A stretch of DNA of 64,000 bases from Qipengyuania nanhaisediminis (GTDB lineage: Bacteria > Pseudomonadota > Alphaproteobacteria > Sphingomonadales > Sphingomonadaceae), in assembly GCF_900115585.1 (NCBI RefSeq), contig NZ_FOWZ01000001.1, forward strand, positions 620,001 through 684,000, read 5' to 3'. This document shows positions 9,120 through 17,574 of this stretch, piece after piece; position 1 is the first letter of the stretch; each line of letters opens with the position of its first letter. A program made the translations under genes and the position numbers. The notes beneath the pieces were generated by a model that was given only the letters and a program-made list of their open reading frames with translations, made no database searches and was not told the DNA's origin.

Positions 9120-9971
9120 CTATTCCACCGCCATATTGTCGATCAGCCGCGTGCCGCCGATGCGTGCCGCCACGAACAGGCGTGCATTGCCATTGTCCTT
9201 TTCCAGGGGTTCCAGGCTGTCTGCATCGCGCAACTCGGCATAATCGACGCTGTCGAACCCGCTGACCTGGAGCACTTCGCGAAGATTGCCGAGTGGCCGC
9301 TCTGCTTCTCCGCCTTCGGACAAAACGGCGATTGCATCGCGCATCGCGCGGGGAAGGGCGCCTGCCTGTTCGCGCTGCTCGCGGGAAAGATACGCGTTAC
9401 GGCTGCTCATCGCGAGCCCGTCCTTTTCACGCACGATCGGCACGCCCCTGATCGCATCGACATGGGGCTGGGTCAGGTCGAGGTCGCGCGCCATCCGGCG
9501 GATGACGGCAAGTTGTTGCCAGTCCTTCTCGCCGAAGAAGGCTATGTCCGGCCTGACCTGGTTGAACAGCTTGCAGACGACGGTGGCGACGCCGTCGAAA
9601 TGGCCGGGCCGGTCTCCGCCGCACAGCCCTTCGCTGACGCCCGCCACCGAGATATTGGTCGCATAGCCTTGCGGGTAGACTTCCTGCGGCTGCGGCGCCC
9701 ACAGCAGCGCGACGCCTTCTTTTTCGAGCAGTTCGGAATCGCGCGCAAGCTGGCGGGGATAGGCGTCGAAGTCCTCGCCCTCTCCGAACTGGCGCGGGTT
9801 GACGAAGATCGAGGCGACGACGTGATCCGCAGTGCGCCTGGCTTCGCGCATCAGGGTCAGATGTCCCTCGTGCAGGGCACCCATCGTCGGCACCAGCGCA
9901 ATGGTCGCGCCATCGCCTCGCAGCGCGTCGACCGCCTTCCTCAACACTTCCAGTTCACGGGCCGTTTGCAC
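9120..9971 (-). CDS. panC: Pantothenate synthetase
   Basis: A 283-residue ATP-dependent pantoate-beta-alanine ligase, the last step of pantothenate (vitamin B5) synthesis. It shows VPTMGALHEGH (HIGH-type ATP motif), FVNPRQFGEGEDF, the pantoate/ATP region FGEKDWQQL, and the KMSKS-like block LAMSSRNAYL. I start it at GTG (complement 9969-9971), preceded by AAGGGGA at 8 nt; this makes the N-terminus the same length as E. coli PanC. A TTG nine codons upstream is less likely. Divergent from mipZ, 89 nt apart. Confidence 0.94.
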   Translation of the reverse strand: MQTARELEVLRKAVDALRGDGATIALVPTMGALHEGHLTLMREARRTADHVVASIFVNPRQFGEGEDFDAYPRQLARDSELLEKEGVALLWAPQPQEVYPQGYATNISVAGVSEGLCGGDRPGHFDGVATVVCKLFNQVRPDIAFFGEKDWQQLAVIRRMARDLDLTQPHVDAIRGVPIVREKDGLAMSSRNAYLSREQREQAGALPRAMRDAIAVLSEGGEAERPLGNLREVLQVSGFDSVDYAELRDADSLEPLEKDNGNARLFVAARIGGTRLIDNMAVE

Positions 9972-10060
9972 CAGTCTATCCCCTTGGATAAGGATCAATT
10001 CAGACGCCCTAGCGCCGAGCGCGGGCTTGCAGCAACAATTTGCGAGTATCTTTACTTACC

Positions 10061-10873
10061 GTGTCCCAGACCGCACCCCACTGGATTACCTTCGCCAATG
10101 AAAAAGGCGGCACCGGAAAGTCGACCACGGCCGTTCACGTGGCCGTCGCGCTGGCCTATCGCGGCGCCGATGTGGTCGCATTCGATCTCGACCATCGCCA
10201 GCGCACCATGTGCCGCTATTTCGAGAACCGGGCCGACACCGCCGAGCGCCGGAATATCGAGCTTCCTACAGTGCGCTGCCACACGATCGAGGATCTGGCA
10301 CCGGAGGAGTTCGCCGCCTTCGTTGAGGAGCACAGCGCCGGAGCCGATTTCATCATCGTCGACACGCCCGGCCGCGACGATCCGCTCGCCCGGTTCGCGG
10401 CGACCCAGGCTGACACGCTTGTGACCCCGATGAACGACAGCTTCGTCGATTTCGACCTCATCGGCCAGGTCGAGGGAGAGACATTCAAGGTCAAGAAGCT
10501 CTCTTTCTACGCTGAACTCATCTGGGAGGCGCGGATCAAGCGCGGCCGCCAGCAGATCGACCAGCAGCGTGCACAAATGGACTGGGTCGTCGTGCGCAAC
10601 CGCACGGGCCACACCGAGGCGCGCAACATGGCTCGCATCGAACAGGCGCTGGCGGAAATGTCCAAGCGCGTCGGTTTTCGCACTGCGAAAGGCCTGTCGG
10701 AGCGCGTGATCTACCGCGAACTGTTCCCGTCCGGCCTCACCCTCCTCGACAAGGGGCATCTGGGTGAGCTGGGCACCAGCCACCTGGTCGCCCGGCAGGA
10801 GCTGCGCGGTCTCGTCGCGGCGCTGCGATTGCCGGGAACCGCGTTTCCACCGATCGATGAGGCGGCCGAATGA
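10061..10873 (+). CDS. mipZ: MipZ-family ParA-like ATPase (division-plane positioning)
   Basis: A 270-residue P-loop ATPase of the MipZ branch of the ParA/MinD superfamily. In Caulobacter MipZ forms a gradient from the ParB-bound poles and inhibits FtsZ, so division occurs at midcell. The deviant Walker A KGGTGKST (residues 15-22), the switch DLDHRQRT, Walker B-like FIIVDTPG and the MipZ-characteristic blocks TPMNDSFVDFD, MDWVVVRNR and RVIYRELFP are all here. GTG 10061 is the best start, though its ribosome site is weak. It overlaps the J-domain gene by 4 nt. No parB is nearby, as expected for an unlinked mipZ. Confidence 0.92.
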   Translation: MSQTAPHWITFANEKGGTGKSTTAVHVAVALAYRGADVVAFDLDHRQRTMCRYFENRADTAERRNIELPTVRCHTIEDLAPEEFAAFVEEHSAGADFIIVDTPGRDDPLARFAATQADTLVTPMNDSFVDFDLIGQVEGETFKVKKLSFYAELIWEARIKRGRQQIDQQRAQMDWVVVRNRTGHTEARNMARIEQALAEMSKRVGFRTAKGLSERVIYRELFPSGLTLLDKGHLGELGTSHLVARQELRGLVAALRLPGTAFPPIDEAAE

Positions 10874-11172
10874 CCCGTTTCCTGATTATTGCCGCGCTGA
10901 TTTCCGTCCTGTGTCGTTGGGCGCTCGGCAAGTGGCCATGGGACTACTTGCGCGCTACACCGACGCGCGAGCAAGCGCTGTTCAAGGCGCGCAAGCTGCT
11001 CAATGTTTCGGCGCGCGCGGATCACCGCGAGATTCGCGAAGCGCATCGCCGGATGGCCAGCATGCTCCACCCCGACAAGGGTGGCGACAAGGCGCAGATG
11101 CAGGAACTGAACGCCGCACGCGACCTGCTGATCAACGAACTCCCTTACGAATCTCCGGAGCCTCCCCGATGA
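10870..11172 (+). CDS. Membrane-anchored small J-domain protein (Pam18/Tim14-like layout)
   Basis: A 100-residue protein with one N-terminal hydrophobic segment (about residues 3-19), a short linker, and a C-terminal J domain carrying HPD (67-69) in LHPDKGG. J domains stimulate Hsp70/DnaK ATPase. The layout, one membrane span followed by a C-terminal J domain with no G/F or zinc region, is that of mitochondrial Pam18/Tim14 and its alphaproteobacterial relatives. The gene overlaps both neighbours by 4 nt. Its client is unknown; a link to mipZ or the mutase is only contextual. Confidence 0.85.
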   Translation: MTRFLIIAALISVLCRWALGKWPWDYLRATPTREQALFKARKLLNVSARADHREIREAHRRMASMLHPDKGGDKAQMQELNAARDLLINELPYESPEPPR

Positions 11173-12572
11173 GCCATACTTTCGACCCCACAATCCTGCG
11201 CGAATACGATATTCGCGGCATCATCGGCGAAACGCTGGGCGCGGACGATGCGCGCGCGATCGGCCGTACATTCGGGTCCATGCTGCGCGAAGCCGGGGGC
11301 GAGCGGGTTGCCGTCGGCTACGATGGACGAGTTAGCTCCCCGATGCTCGAACACGCCCTGGTCGAAGGCTTGAACGCAGCAGGCTGCGATGCGGTTCGCG
11401 TAGGCCTCGGCCCGACGCCGATGCTATATTATGCCGAAGCAAGCGACCGCGATATCGACGGCGGCATTCAGATAACCGGCAGCCACAATCCCCCCAATTA
11501 CAACGGCTTCAAGATGGTCTTTCAGGGCCGTCCGTTTTTCGGCGGGGACATCCAGGAGCTTGGCAGGCGTTCGGCTGCGGGCGAATGGAGCGACGGTACG
11601 GGCACGGTCGAGGATCGCGATATCGTCGACGAATACGTCTCGCGCATGATTACCGCACTCGACGGGATCGATGCCGAGGCGCTGGAGGGTATTCGCGTCG
11701 GTTGGGATGCCGGGAACGGGTCTGCCGGACCCGCTCTTGAAAAGCTGGTCGCCCGGCTGCCCGGGGAGCATCATCTTCTCTATACCGAAGTCGACGGCGA
11801 ATTTCCCAATCATCATCCCGACCCTACTGTCGAGGAAAACCTTGCAGATTTGAAAAAGCTCGTCTCCGCAAAGTCCCTCGATTTCGGAGTGGCTTTCGAT
11901 GGCGACGGGGACCGGATCGGGGCGATCGACGGCGAAGGGCGCGTCATCTGGGGCGACCAACTGCTGATGATCTATGCCGAAGACCTTCTGACGACCATGT
12001 CCGGAGCGACGATTATCGCCGATGTGAAGGCCAGCCGCGCGCTATTCGACCATGTCGAGAAGTGCGGCGGCGAACCGCTGATGTGGAAGACCGGCCACTC
12101 GCTGATTAAGTCCAAAATGAAGGAAACTGGCTCGCCGCTGGCCGGCGAAATGAGCGGCCACGTCTTCTTCGCCGACGAATATTACGGTTTCGACGATGCG
12201 CTTTATGCAGGTGTGCGCCTGCTGGCGGCATCGGCGCGCCTGGGCAAGTCGGTGACCGATCTGCGCGGCGCGATGCCCGATATGATCAACACGCCGGAAA
12301 TGCGCTTCCAGGTGGACGAAAGCCGCAAGTTCGCAGCGATCGAGGAAGTGAAGGACCGCCTTGCGAACAGCGATGCGCAAGTGAACGGCACCGATGGCGT
12401 GCGCGTCAATACCGAGGACGGCTGGTGGTTGCTGCGCGCTTCGAACACGCAGGACGTGCTGGTTGCGCGGGCCGAGAGCGATACGCAGGAAGGTCTCGCG
12501 CGACTGATGGACCAGATCGACGAACAGCTGCGCCTGTCCGGCCTCGAGCGCGGCGAGAGCGTCGGACACTGA
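11169..12572 (+). CDS. Phosphomannomutase/phosphoglucomutase
   Basis: A 467-residue alpha-D-phosphohexomutase that interconverts hexose 1- and 6-phosphates for nucleotide-sugar and polysaccharide precursors. All four signature loops are intact: the phosphoserine loop TGSHNP, the Mg2+ loop DGDGDR, the sugar loop GEMSGH and the phosphate-binding loop RASNTQ. The frame is open far upstream into mipZ, but ATG 11169 overlaps the J-protein stop by 4 nt and gives the usual N-terminus (FDPTILREYDIRGI). Mannose versus glucose preference cannot be read from the sequence (AlgC/ManB type). Confidence 0.93.
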   Translation: MSHTFDPTILREYDIRGIIGETLGADDARAIGRTFGSMLREAGGERVAVGYDGRVSSPMLEHALVEGLNAAGCDAVRVGLGPTPMLYYAEASDRDIDGGIQITGSHNPPNYNGFKMVFQGRPFFGGDIQELGRRSAAGEWSDGTGTVEDRDIVDEYVSRMITALDGIDAEALEGIRVGWDAGNGSAGPALEKLVARLPGEHHLLYTEVDGEFPNHHPDPTVEENLADLKKLVSAKSLDFGVAFDGDGDRIGAIDGEGRVIWGDQLLMIYAEDLLTTMSGATIIADVKASRALFDHVEKCGGEPLMWKTGHSLIKSKMKETGSPLAGEMSGHVFFADEYYGFDDALYAGVRLLAASARLGKSVTDLRGAMPDMINTPEMRFQVDESRKFAAIEEVKDRLANSDAQVNGTDGVRVNTEDGWWLLRASNTQDVLVARAESDTQEGLARLMDQIDEQLRLSGLERGESVGH

Positions 12573-12595
12573 TTTTCCGGATGGAGGGTATTATC

Positions 12596-13408
12596 GTGAA
12601 AAAGTGGATCCTGGCGCTCGGCGCGCCGCTGGCCCTGTCGGCCCAGCCCCTATGGGCGCAGGACGAGGATACTGGAACCGAAGACGCCGAGGTCATGGCT
12701 GCGATGATGCAGGCATTCGCCGTCGAACCACTCTCTGCGGAGGAGGAGGGACGCCTTCCCCTGGCCCGGCAGGTCATCGACAAGATGATGCCCGAAGGTT
12801 CGATGCAGAAAGTCATCGATTCCACTTTCGGCGGTATACTGGGCCCGTTCATGGATCTTGCGGCGCAAGCCGGGCCGAGCCTTGCGGATACGATCGGTTA
12901 CGACGAATCCGAGCTTGAAGTGACCGAGGAACAGGTCAAGGAAATCGCCTCGATCATCGATCCCAACTGGCAGGAGCGCCAGCGCCGCGAAATGGCATTC
13001 GTCAAGGATGCGATGGGTGAGGTCATGGCAGCGATGGAACCCGCCATGCGCAAGGGTATGAGCGAGGCCTATGCCGTCGCCTTCACCGCCACCGAACTCA
13101 ACGATCTCAACGCCTTTTTCGCAACGCCATCGGGCTCGACCTTCGCGGCGAAATCGTTCGAATTGGCGAACGACCCCCGCATCATGAGCGCGGCCATGAG
13201 CAGCATGCCCGTGATGATGGAACAGTTCGCCACGATGGAAGAGAAGATGAAGGCAGCGATGGCCGACCTGCCCGAACGCCGGACCTATTCGGCGCTCTCC
13301 GCGCAAGAGAAGGCGCGGCTGCAGGAGCTGACCGGGCTGAGCGAAGAAGATCTGGTCTTCGGAATGGAGGTCGCGGTCGAAACCGCTGCCCAGGACACGC
13401 CGTTCTGA
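12596..13408 (+). CDS. Secreted hypothetical protein, DUF2059-like
   Basis: A 270-residue exported protein of unknown function. The signal peptide MKKWILALGAP...PLWA is cleaved about residue 22. The mature part is Met-, Ala- and Glu-rich and largely helical, with a region (FTATELNDLNAFFATPSGSTF) resembling DUF2059 proteins. GTG 12596 is preferred over ATG 12581 because GGAGGG sits about 8 nt before it and the signal peptide then starts with MKK. It lies 23 nt after the mutase, in the same direction. Confidence 0.7.
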   Translation: MKKWILALGAPLALSAQPLWAQDEDTGTEDAEVMAAMMQAFAVEPLSAEEEGRLPLARQVIDKMMPEGSMQKVIDSTFGGILGPFMDLAAQAGPSLADTIGYDESELEVTEEQVKEIASIIDPNWQERQRREMAFVKDAMGEVMAAMEPAMRKGMSEAYAVAFTATELNDLNAFFATPSGSTFAAKSFELANDPRIMSAAMSSMPVMMEQFATMEEKMKAAMADLPERRTYSALSAQEKARLQELTGLSEEDLVFGMEVAVETAAQDTPF

Positions 13409-13454
13409 ACCATTGAGGCTGGGAACGTCGCCCCTTTCGGTGCGCTGTGATTAG

Positions 13455-15923
13455 GTGAGCGAGCAGGCGGTTCCTTCCCAGATCAACGACTGGTTTGCCG
13501 GTCGCGGTTGGCGCATCCGCCGGCACCAGCGCCAGATGCTCGAGGCAAGCGATGCCTCGCGCCACGCCTTGCTGGTCGCCGACACGGGCGCGGGCAAGAC
13601 GCTTGCGGGTTTTCTGCCGACGCTTGCCGACTTCACCGAAGAGCGACTTGACGGGAAGGCCCCCCCCGATGGCCTGCATACGCTTTACGTCTCGCCGCTG
13701 AAGGCGCTCGCACATGACGTGCAACGCAACCTCCTCACGCCGATCGAGGAGATGGGACTGCCGATCACGGTGGAAACGCGCAGCGGCGATACGCCGTCGG
13801 ATCGCAAGCGCCGCCAGCGACAGAAACCGCCGCATGTCCTGCTGACGACGCCTGAGAGCCTGTCGCTCCTGCTTTCTTTCCCTGACAGCTTCGAGCTGTT
13901 CTCGGGCCTCAAGCGGATAGTTATCGACGAGGTGCATGCCTTCGCCACCGGCAAGCGGGGCGATCTCCTCGCGCTTGCCCTTTCGCGCCTGCAAGCAATT
14001 GCTCAGGACATGCGGCGCGCGGCATTGTCGGCGACGGTTGCCAGTCCCGAGGCTTTCCTCGAGTGGCTCGCCCCGTGGGGCGATCTCGACACGGTCGAGC
14101 TGGTCGAGGGCGAGCAGGGCGCGCCGTCCGAGGTCGAGATACTGCTTCCGGACGAGGAGCGGGTGCCGTGGGGCGGGCATGCGGCGACGTGGGCCATTCC
14201 CCAGCTTTACGAGCGCATCAGCAAGAACCGTACGACGCTGGTATTTACGAACACGCGGTTCCTTGCCGAATACATCTTCCAGCACCTGTGGGATGTGAAC
14301 GATGAGAACCTGCCGATCGGCATCCATCACGGTTCTCTGAGCAAAGAGGCGCGGCGCAAGGTGGAGGGTGCAATGGCGCGCGGCGAACTGCGCGCGCTCG
14401 TCGCGACGGCTAGCCTCGATCTCGGCGTCGACTGGGGCGATATCGACCTGGTCGTCCAGATGGGCGCTCCGAAGGGATCGAGCCGCTTGCTGCAGCGCAT
14501 CGGGCGTGCGAACCACCGGCTCGACCAGCCGAGCCGGGCGCTGCTGGTCCCGGGCAACCGCTTTGAATTCCTGGAGGCCACCGCGGCCAAGGAAGCGGTC
14601 GACGAAGGGCGGCGCGACGGAGAGGATTTCCGTCCCGGAGGCCTCGATGTGCTCGCCCAGCACGTGATGGCTTGTGCCTGTGCCGCGCCTTTCGAGGAAG
14701 GTGAGCTGTTGGCGCAGGTCCGGTCCAGCCTCTCATACGCCTGGATCGACGAGGAGATATGGCAGCGCGTCCTGACCTTCGTAGCCACCGGCGGTTATGC
14801 GCTCGAAGCCTATGACAAGTTCAAGCGTATCGTGCGCGACAATGAGGGTGTCTGGCGCCTGAGCCATCCCGAACAGGCCCAGCGACACAGAATGAACGCA
14901 GGGATCATCATCGACAGCGAGATGCTGGAGGTGCGGATCAATTCGGGTCGCGGGCGCGGCGGACGCAGCCTGGGCAAGATCGAGGAACGCTTTGCAGCCT
15001 CCCTGAGCCCGGGCGACACATTTGCCTTTGCCGGGATGAGCCTGGAGGTCGTAAAGCTGCAGGACATGGAAGTGCTTGTGAAGGCCGCCAAGGCGAGCGC
15101 GATGATCCCGAGCTATGGCGGGGCGCGAATGCCGCTCACCACACATCTGGCTGACCGCGTGCGAAGCATGCTGGTCGACCGGGCAGGGTGGGCACGTTTT
15201 CCCGAAGACGTGCGCGAATGGCTGGAGGTGCAGGACTGGCGCTCGCAGATGCCGGGACCGGGCCAGCTATTGGTCGAGAGCTTCCCACACGCGAAACGCC
15301 ATTACAGCGTCTATTATACCTTCGAAGGCTGGAACGCGAACCAGAGCCTTGGAATGCTGATCACCCGCCGGATGGAGGATCGCGGCCTCATGCCGGGAGG
15401 CTTCGTGGCCAATGACTATTCACTGGCGGTATGGGGCTTAAAATCGGTAAAGGATCCCGCCCCGCTTCTGTCACCCGACATCCTGCAGGACGAATTTATC
15501 GAGTGGGTTCAAAATTCGCACCTGCTGCGGCGGGCCTTCCGAGAGGTGGCCGTTATCGGCGGATTGGTCGAGAGGCAGCATCCCGGCAAGCGAAAGACGG
15601 GCAAGCAGGTCACGTTTTCGACCGACCTGATTTACGATGTGCTCCGCAAGTACGAACCCGACCACGTCCTCCTCGAAGCGGCATGGGCCGATGCAAGGAC
15701 GCGGATGACCGATGTGGGGCGGTTGGGCAGCCTGCTCGATCGGGCGGCGGAGGAGCTGGTCCATGTCGAACTCGACCGGGTCAGTCCGCTCGCTGTACCG
15801 GTCATGGTCATGATCGGGCGTGAAGCGACGCCGCAGGGCTCGGTCGATGACGAGTTGCTGCTCGAGGCGGAGAGCCTGGCCGGTGCGGCCATGCGTGTCG
15901 ACGAGGCTCACGAGCCCCACTGA
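13455..15923 (+). CDS. Ligase-associated DEXH-box DNA helicase (Lhr-type)
   Basis: An 822-residue superfamily 2 helicase of the ligase-associated DNA-damage-response type. Motif I is DTGAGKT (about residues 42-48), motif II DEVH, motif III SATVAS, motif VI QRIGRANHR, followed by the winged-helix and Lhr-type C-terminal core. In many bacteria this gene clusters with an ATP-dependent ligase, a nuclease and a phosphoesterase; none of them flanks it here. GTG 13455 is the first plausible start but has no strong ribosome site. Its 3' end nearly touches the convergent exbD (3-nt gap). Confidence 0.9.
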   Translation: MSEQAVPSQINDWFAGRGWRIRRHQRQMLEASDASRHALLVADTGAGKTLAGFLPTLADFTEERLDGKAPPDGLHTLYVSPLKALAHDVQRNLLTPIEEMGLPITVETRSGDTPSDRKRRQRQKPPHVLLTTPESLSLLLSFPDSFELFSGLKRIVIDEVHAFATGKRGDLLALALSRLQAIAQDMRRAALSATVASPEAFLEWLAPWGDLDTVELVEGEQGAPSEVEILLPDEERVPWGGHAATWAIPQLYERISKNRTTLVFTNTRFLAEYIFQHLWDVNDENLPIGIHHGSLSKEARRKVEGAMARGELRALVATASLDLGVDWGDIDLVVQMGAPKGSSRLLQRIGRANHRLDQPSRALLVPGNRFEFLEATAAKEAVDEGRRDGEDFRPGGLDVLAQHVMACACAAPFEEGELLAQVRSSLSYAWIDEEIWQRVLTFVATGGYALEAYDKFKRIVRDNEGVWRLSHPEQAQRHRMNAGIIIDSEMLEVRINSGRGRGGRSLGKIEERFAASLSPGDTFAFAGMSLEVVKLQDMEVLVKAAKASAMIPSYGGARMPLTTHLADRVRSMLVDRAGWARFPEDVREWLEVQDWRSQMPGPGQLLVESFPHAKRHYSVYYTFEGWNANQSLGMLITRRMEDRGLMPGGFVANDYSLAVWGLKSVKDPAPLLSPDILQDEFIEWVQNSHLLRRAFREVAVIGGLVERQHPGKRKTGKQVTFSTDLIYDVLRKYEPDHVLLEAAWADARTRMTDVGRLGSLLDRAAEELVHVELDRVSPLAVPVMVMIGREATPQGSVDDELLLEAESLAGAAMRVDEAHEPH

Positions 15924-15926
15924 GCC

Positions 15927-16358
15927 CTACTGTGTGCGACCGAAGTTCCGATACCGGTCATTCCCGACAAACGCGAAATTCTCGACCCCTGAATCCTTTA
16001 TCAGAGCGATGGTGCGGGCCGAGGTGGCATAGCTCGCCCGGCCATCGGGGTCGAAGCGGACGACCGGCTGGCTGTCCATCGCAGCGACGCCAGCCAGCTG
16101 GTTGAGCAGGCCTTGCCGGTCCATCTCCGCGCCGTTCCAGAACAGGCGATCGGATGCATCGATATGGACGACATTCGTTTCTTCGATCGGGTTGGACGGA
16201 CTTCCGCTTGGCAAAGGGACTTGCAGCGCGTGCGTGGCGATCGGGATGGCGAGGATAAACATGATCAGCAGGACCAGCATCACGTCGATCAACGGAGTGA
16301 TGTTCAGATCGCTCATCGGGCGGCCGACATTCTGTCTCGTGGTGGCGGGATACGGCAT
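15927..16358 (-). CDS. exbD: ExbD/TolR-family protein (third copy, separate transcript)
   Basis: A 143-residue biopolymer transport protein with one N-terminal membrane span. The proton-pathway Asp is in ITPLIDVMLVLLIMF, followed by a periplasmic domain. Its C-terminus (FAFVGNDRYRNFG) closely parallels that of the neighbouring exbD at 16501 (FGFVGNERYRSFG), so the two are paralogues by duplication. GGGAG lies about 7 nt before the ATG. A terminator and a candidate promoter separate it from the rest of the tonB cluster. Confidence 0.88.
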   Translation of the reverse strand: MPYPATTRQNVGRPMSDLNITPLIDVMLVLLIMFILAIPIATHALQVPLPSGSPSNPIEETNVVHIDASDRLFWNGAEMDRQGLLNQLAGVAAMDSQPVVRFDPDGRASYATSARTIALIKDSGVENFAFVGNDRYRNFGRTQ

Positions 16359-16383
16359 CTCACTCTCCCTCTATATATGTAAT

Positions 16384-16411
16384 AGCATAACATACCAAAT
16401 GGAATGCGCAA
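16384..16411 (-). promoter_or_regulatory. Candidate promoter of the separate exbD
   Basis: On the minus strand TTGCGC (16411-16406), a 16-nt spacer and TATGCT (16389-16384) lie between the cluster terminator and exbD. A second reading, TTGGTA - 17 nt - TATAGA, overlaps it. The region is visibly AT-rich compared with its surroundings. Confidence 0.45.
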
Positions 16412-16448
16412 TACGGGAGGGAAGGTGGGCGGCGGGGATTGCAGGCAC

Positions 16449-16482
16449 AAAAAAAAAGGGGCGGATCGCTCCGCCCCTTTCC
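16449..16482 (-). terminator. Rho-independent terminator of tonB-exbB-exbD-exbD
   Basis: An 11-bp stem (16470-16480 with 16455-16465) with loop GCGA on the minus strand is followed by at least nine Ts (A run 16449-16457). It lies just after the exbD stop at 16501. Confidence 0.88.
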
Positions 16483-16500
16483 TTAAATCTGGCTCGGCGT

Positions 16501-16932
16501 TTACTTGCCGAAGCTGCGATAGCGTTCATTTCCGACGAAGCCGAACTTGGTCACGCCGCTCGACTTGATGATCTGGAGCACGCGGGCCGAAGCTTCGTAG
16601 CTTGCCTGTGCTTCCGGCTCGAACTGCAGTTCGGGTTCCGGATTGATCGTCAGCGACTGGGCCAGCAGGTTGACGAGATCGCCTTCCTGGATGACTTCGC
16701 CGTTCCAGAGCAGCTCATCCGTCGGTGTGATGACCAGCTTGTTCTTGTCCGGCTCCACCGTGACGGGGGGCGGATTCGGGTTCGGTTGCGGAAGGTCGAT
16801 ATCGACCGAGTGGGTCGCCACCGGGATGGTGATGATGAACATGATGAGGAGAACGAGCAGGACGTCGATCAACGGCGTCATGTTCATTTCCATCATCGGG
16901 GCGCCATCATCCTTGCCGCCTGACATTGCCAT
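16501..16932 (-). CDS. exbD: ExbD/TolR-family protein
   Basis: A 143-residue ExbD-type proton-channel partner of ExbB. The N-terminal cytosolic tail is followed by MTPLIDVLLVLLIMFII with the conserved Asp, then a Pro-rich stretch and a periplasmic domain. GGGAGATA precedes the ATG. Fourth gene of tonB-exbB-exbD-exbD, 36 nt after the previous exbD and followed by a strong terminator. It is more similar to the third copy (15927) than to the second (16969). Confidence 0.9.
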   Translation of the reverse strand: MAMSGGKDDGAPMMEMNMTPLIDVLLVLLIMFIITIPVATHSVDIDLPQPNPNPPPVTVEPDKNKLVITPTDELLWNGEVIQEGDLVNLLAQSLTINPEPELQFEPEAQASYEASARVLQIIKSSGVTKFGFVGNERYRSFGK

Positions 16933-16968
16933 GAGGGTATCTCCCTAGAAATTCTGGCTCGAAGCCGA

Positions 16969-17499
16969 TCAGCCGTTCGGGTCGACCGGGTTCGAGATGA
17001 AGCCGACAGTCGGATAACCGGCCGCCTGCACGTTGTAGATCGCCCCCGCGACGCACGACCACGGTGCATTCACGTCACCGCGGATGTGGACCTGCGGAAT
17101 TGCTTCGGGGTCTTCCATGATCGCTTCGGGACCACCGTAGCGCTGGACGATCTGGTCGAGACGTTCGAACGCCTGGTCGTAAAGCTCTTCGGAGGTAACC
17201 GGGGTCGTATTGTTGAAATACACCCGGCATTCGCCGTTGCGCGATGCGCCCTCGAAACCTGGCTCGCCAGCACTCCGGCCCGATGCATCGGTGGTGCTGA
17301 CCGTGAGGAGAAGGTTCTCGACCTTGTCCTTGGATTCCAGGGACTCGAAGATCGGGATCTCGAGCTTCTCGATCGTCTGGATCGCGACCGGGACCGCGAT
17401 GAGGAAGATGATCAGAAGCACCAGCATCACGTCCACGAGGGGGGTGGTGTTGATGTCCGACATGGGCGTTTCTGCGCCGCCGCCTACCTGAACCGCCAT
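16969..17499 (-). CDS. exbD: ExbD/TolR-family protein (longer variant)
   Basis: A 176-residue ExbD homologue with the same membrane segment (NTTPLVDVMLVLLIIFLIAV). The periplasmic part is longer and contains two cysteines and inserted segments not seen in its two neighbours. AGGA precedes the ATG by about 7 nt. The difference from the 143-residue copies suggests it is not simply redundant. Second ExbB partner candidate in the operon, 75 nt after exbB. Confidence 0.88.
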   Translation of the reverse strand: MAVQVGGGAETPMSDINTTPLVDVMLVLLIIFLIAVPVAIQTIEKLEIPIFESLESKDKVENLLLTVSTTDASGRSAGEPGFEGASRNGECRVYFNNTTPVTSEELYDQAFERLDQIVQRYGGPEAIMEDPEAIPQVHIRGDVNAPWSCVAGAIYNVQAAGYPTVGFISNPVDPNG

Positions 17500-17543
17500 C
17501 TTGTGTCCTGTCCGTAGCTAAAAGAAATCAATGTGTCGGAAGG

Positions 17544-17566
17544 GGCGGAGGCCAGTGGCCCCCGCC
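17544..17566 (-). other. Intercistronic hairpin between exbB and exbD
   Basis: A 10-bp GC-rich stem (one G-U pair) with a 3-nt loop lies between the exbB stop and the exbD start. No T run follows immediately, so it looks more like an mRNA-processing or stability hairpin than a terminator. Confidence 0.55.
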
Positions 17567-17574
17567 AATCCGTC

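Noticed and set aside
9972..9998. An earlier TTG start for panC
   Set aside because: The GTG nine codons later has AAGGGGA at the right distance and aligns with E. coli PanC length.
13182..14663. A 493-codon antisense frame across the helicase
   Set aside because: The forward strand encodes all helicase motifs; the antisense frame is compositionally a mirror.
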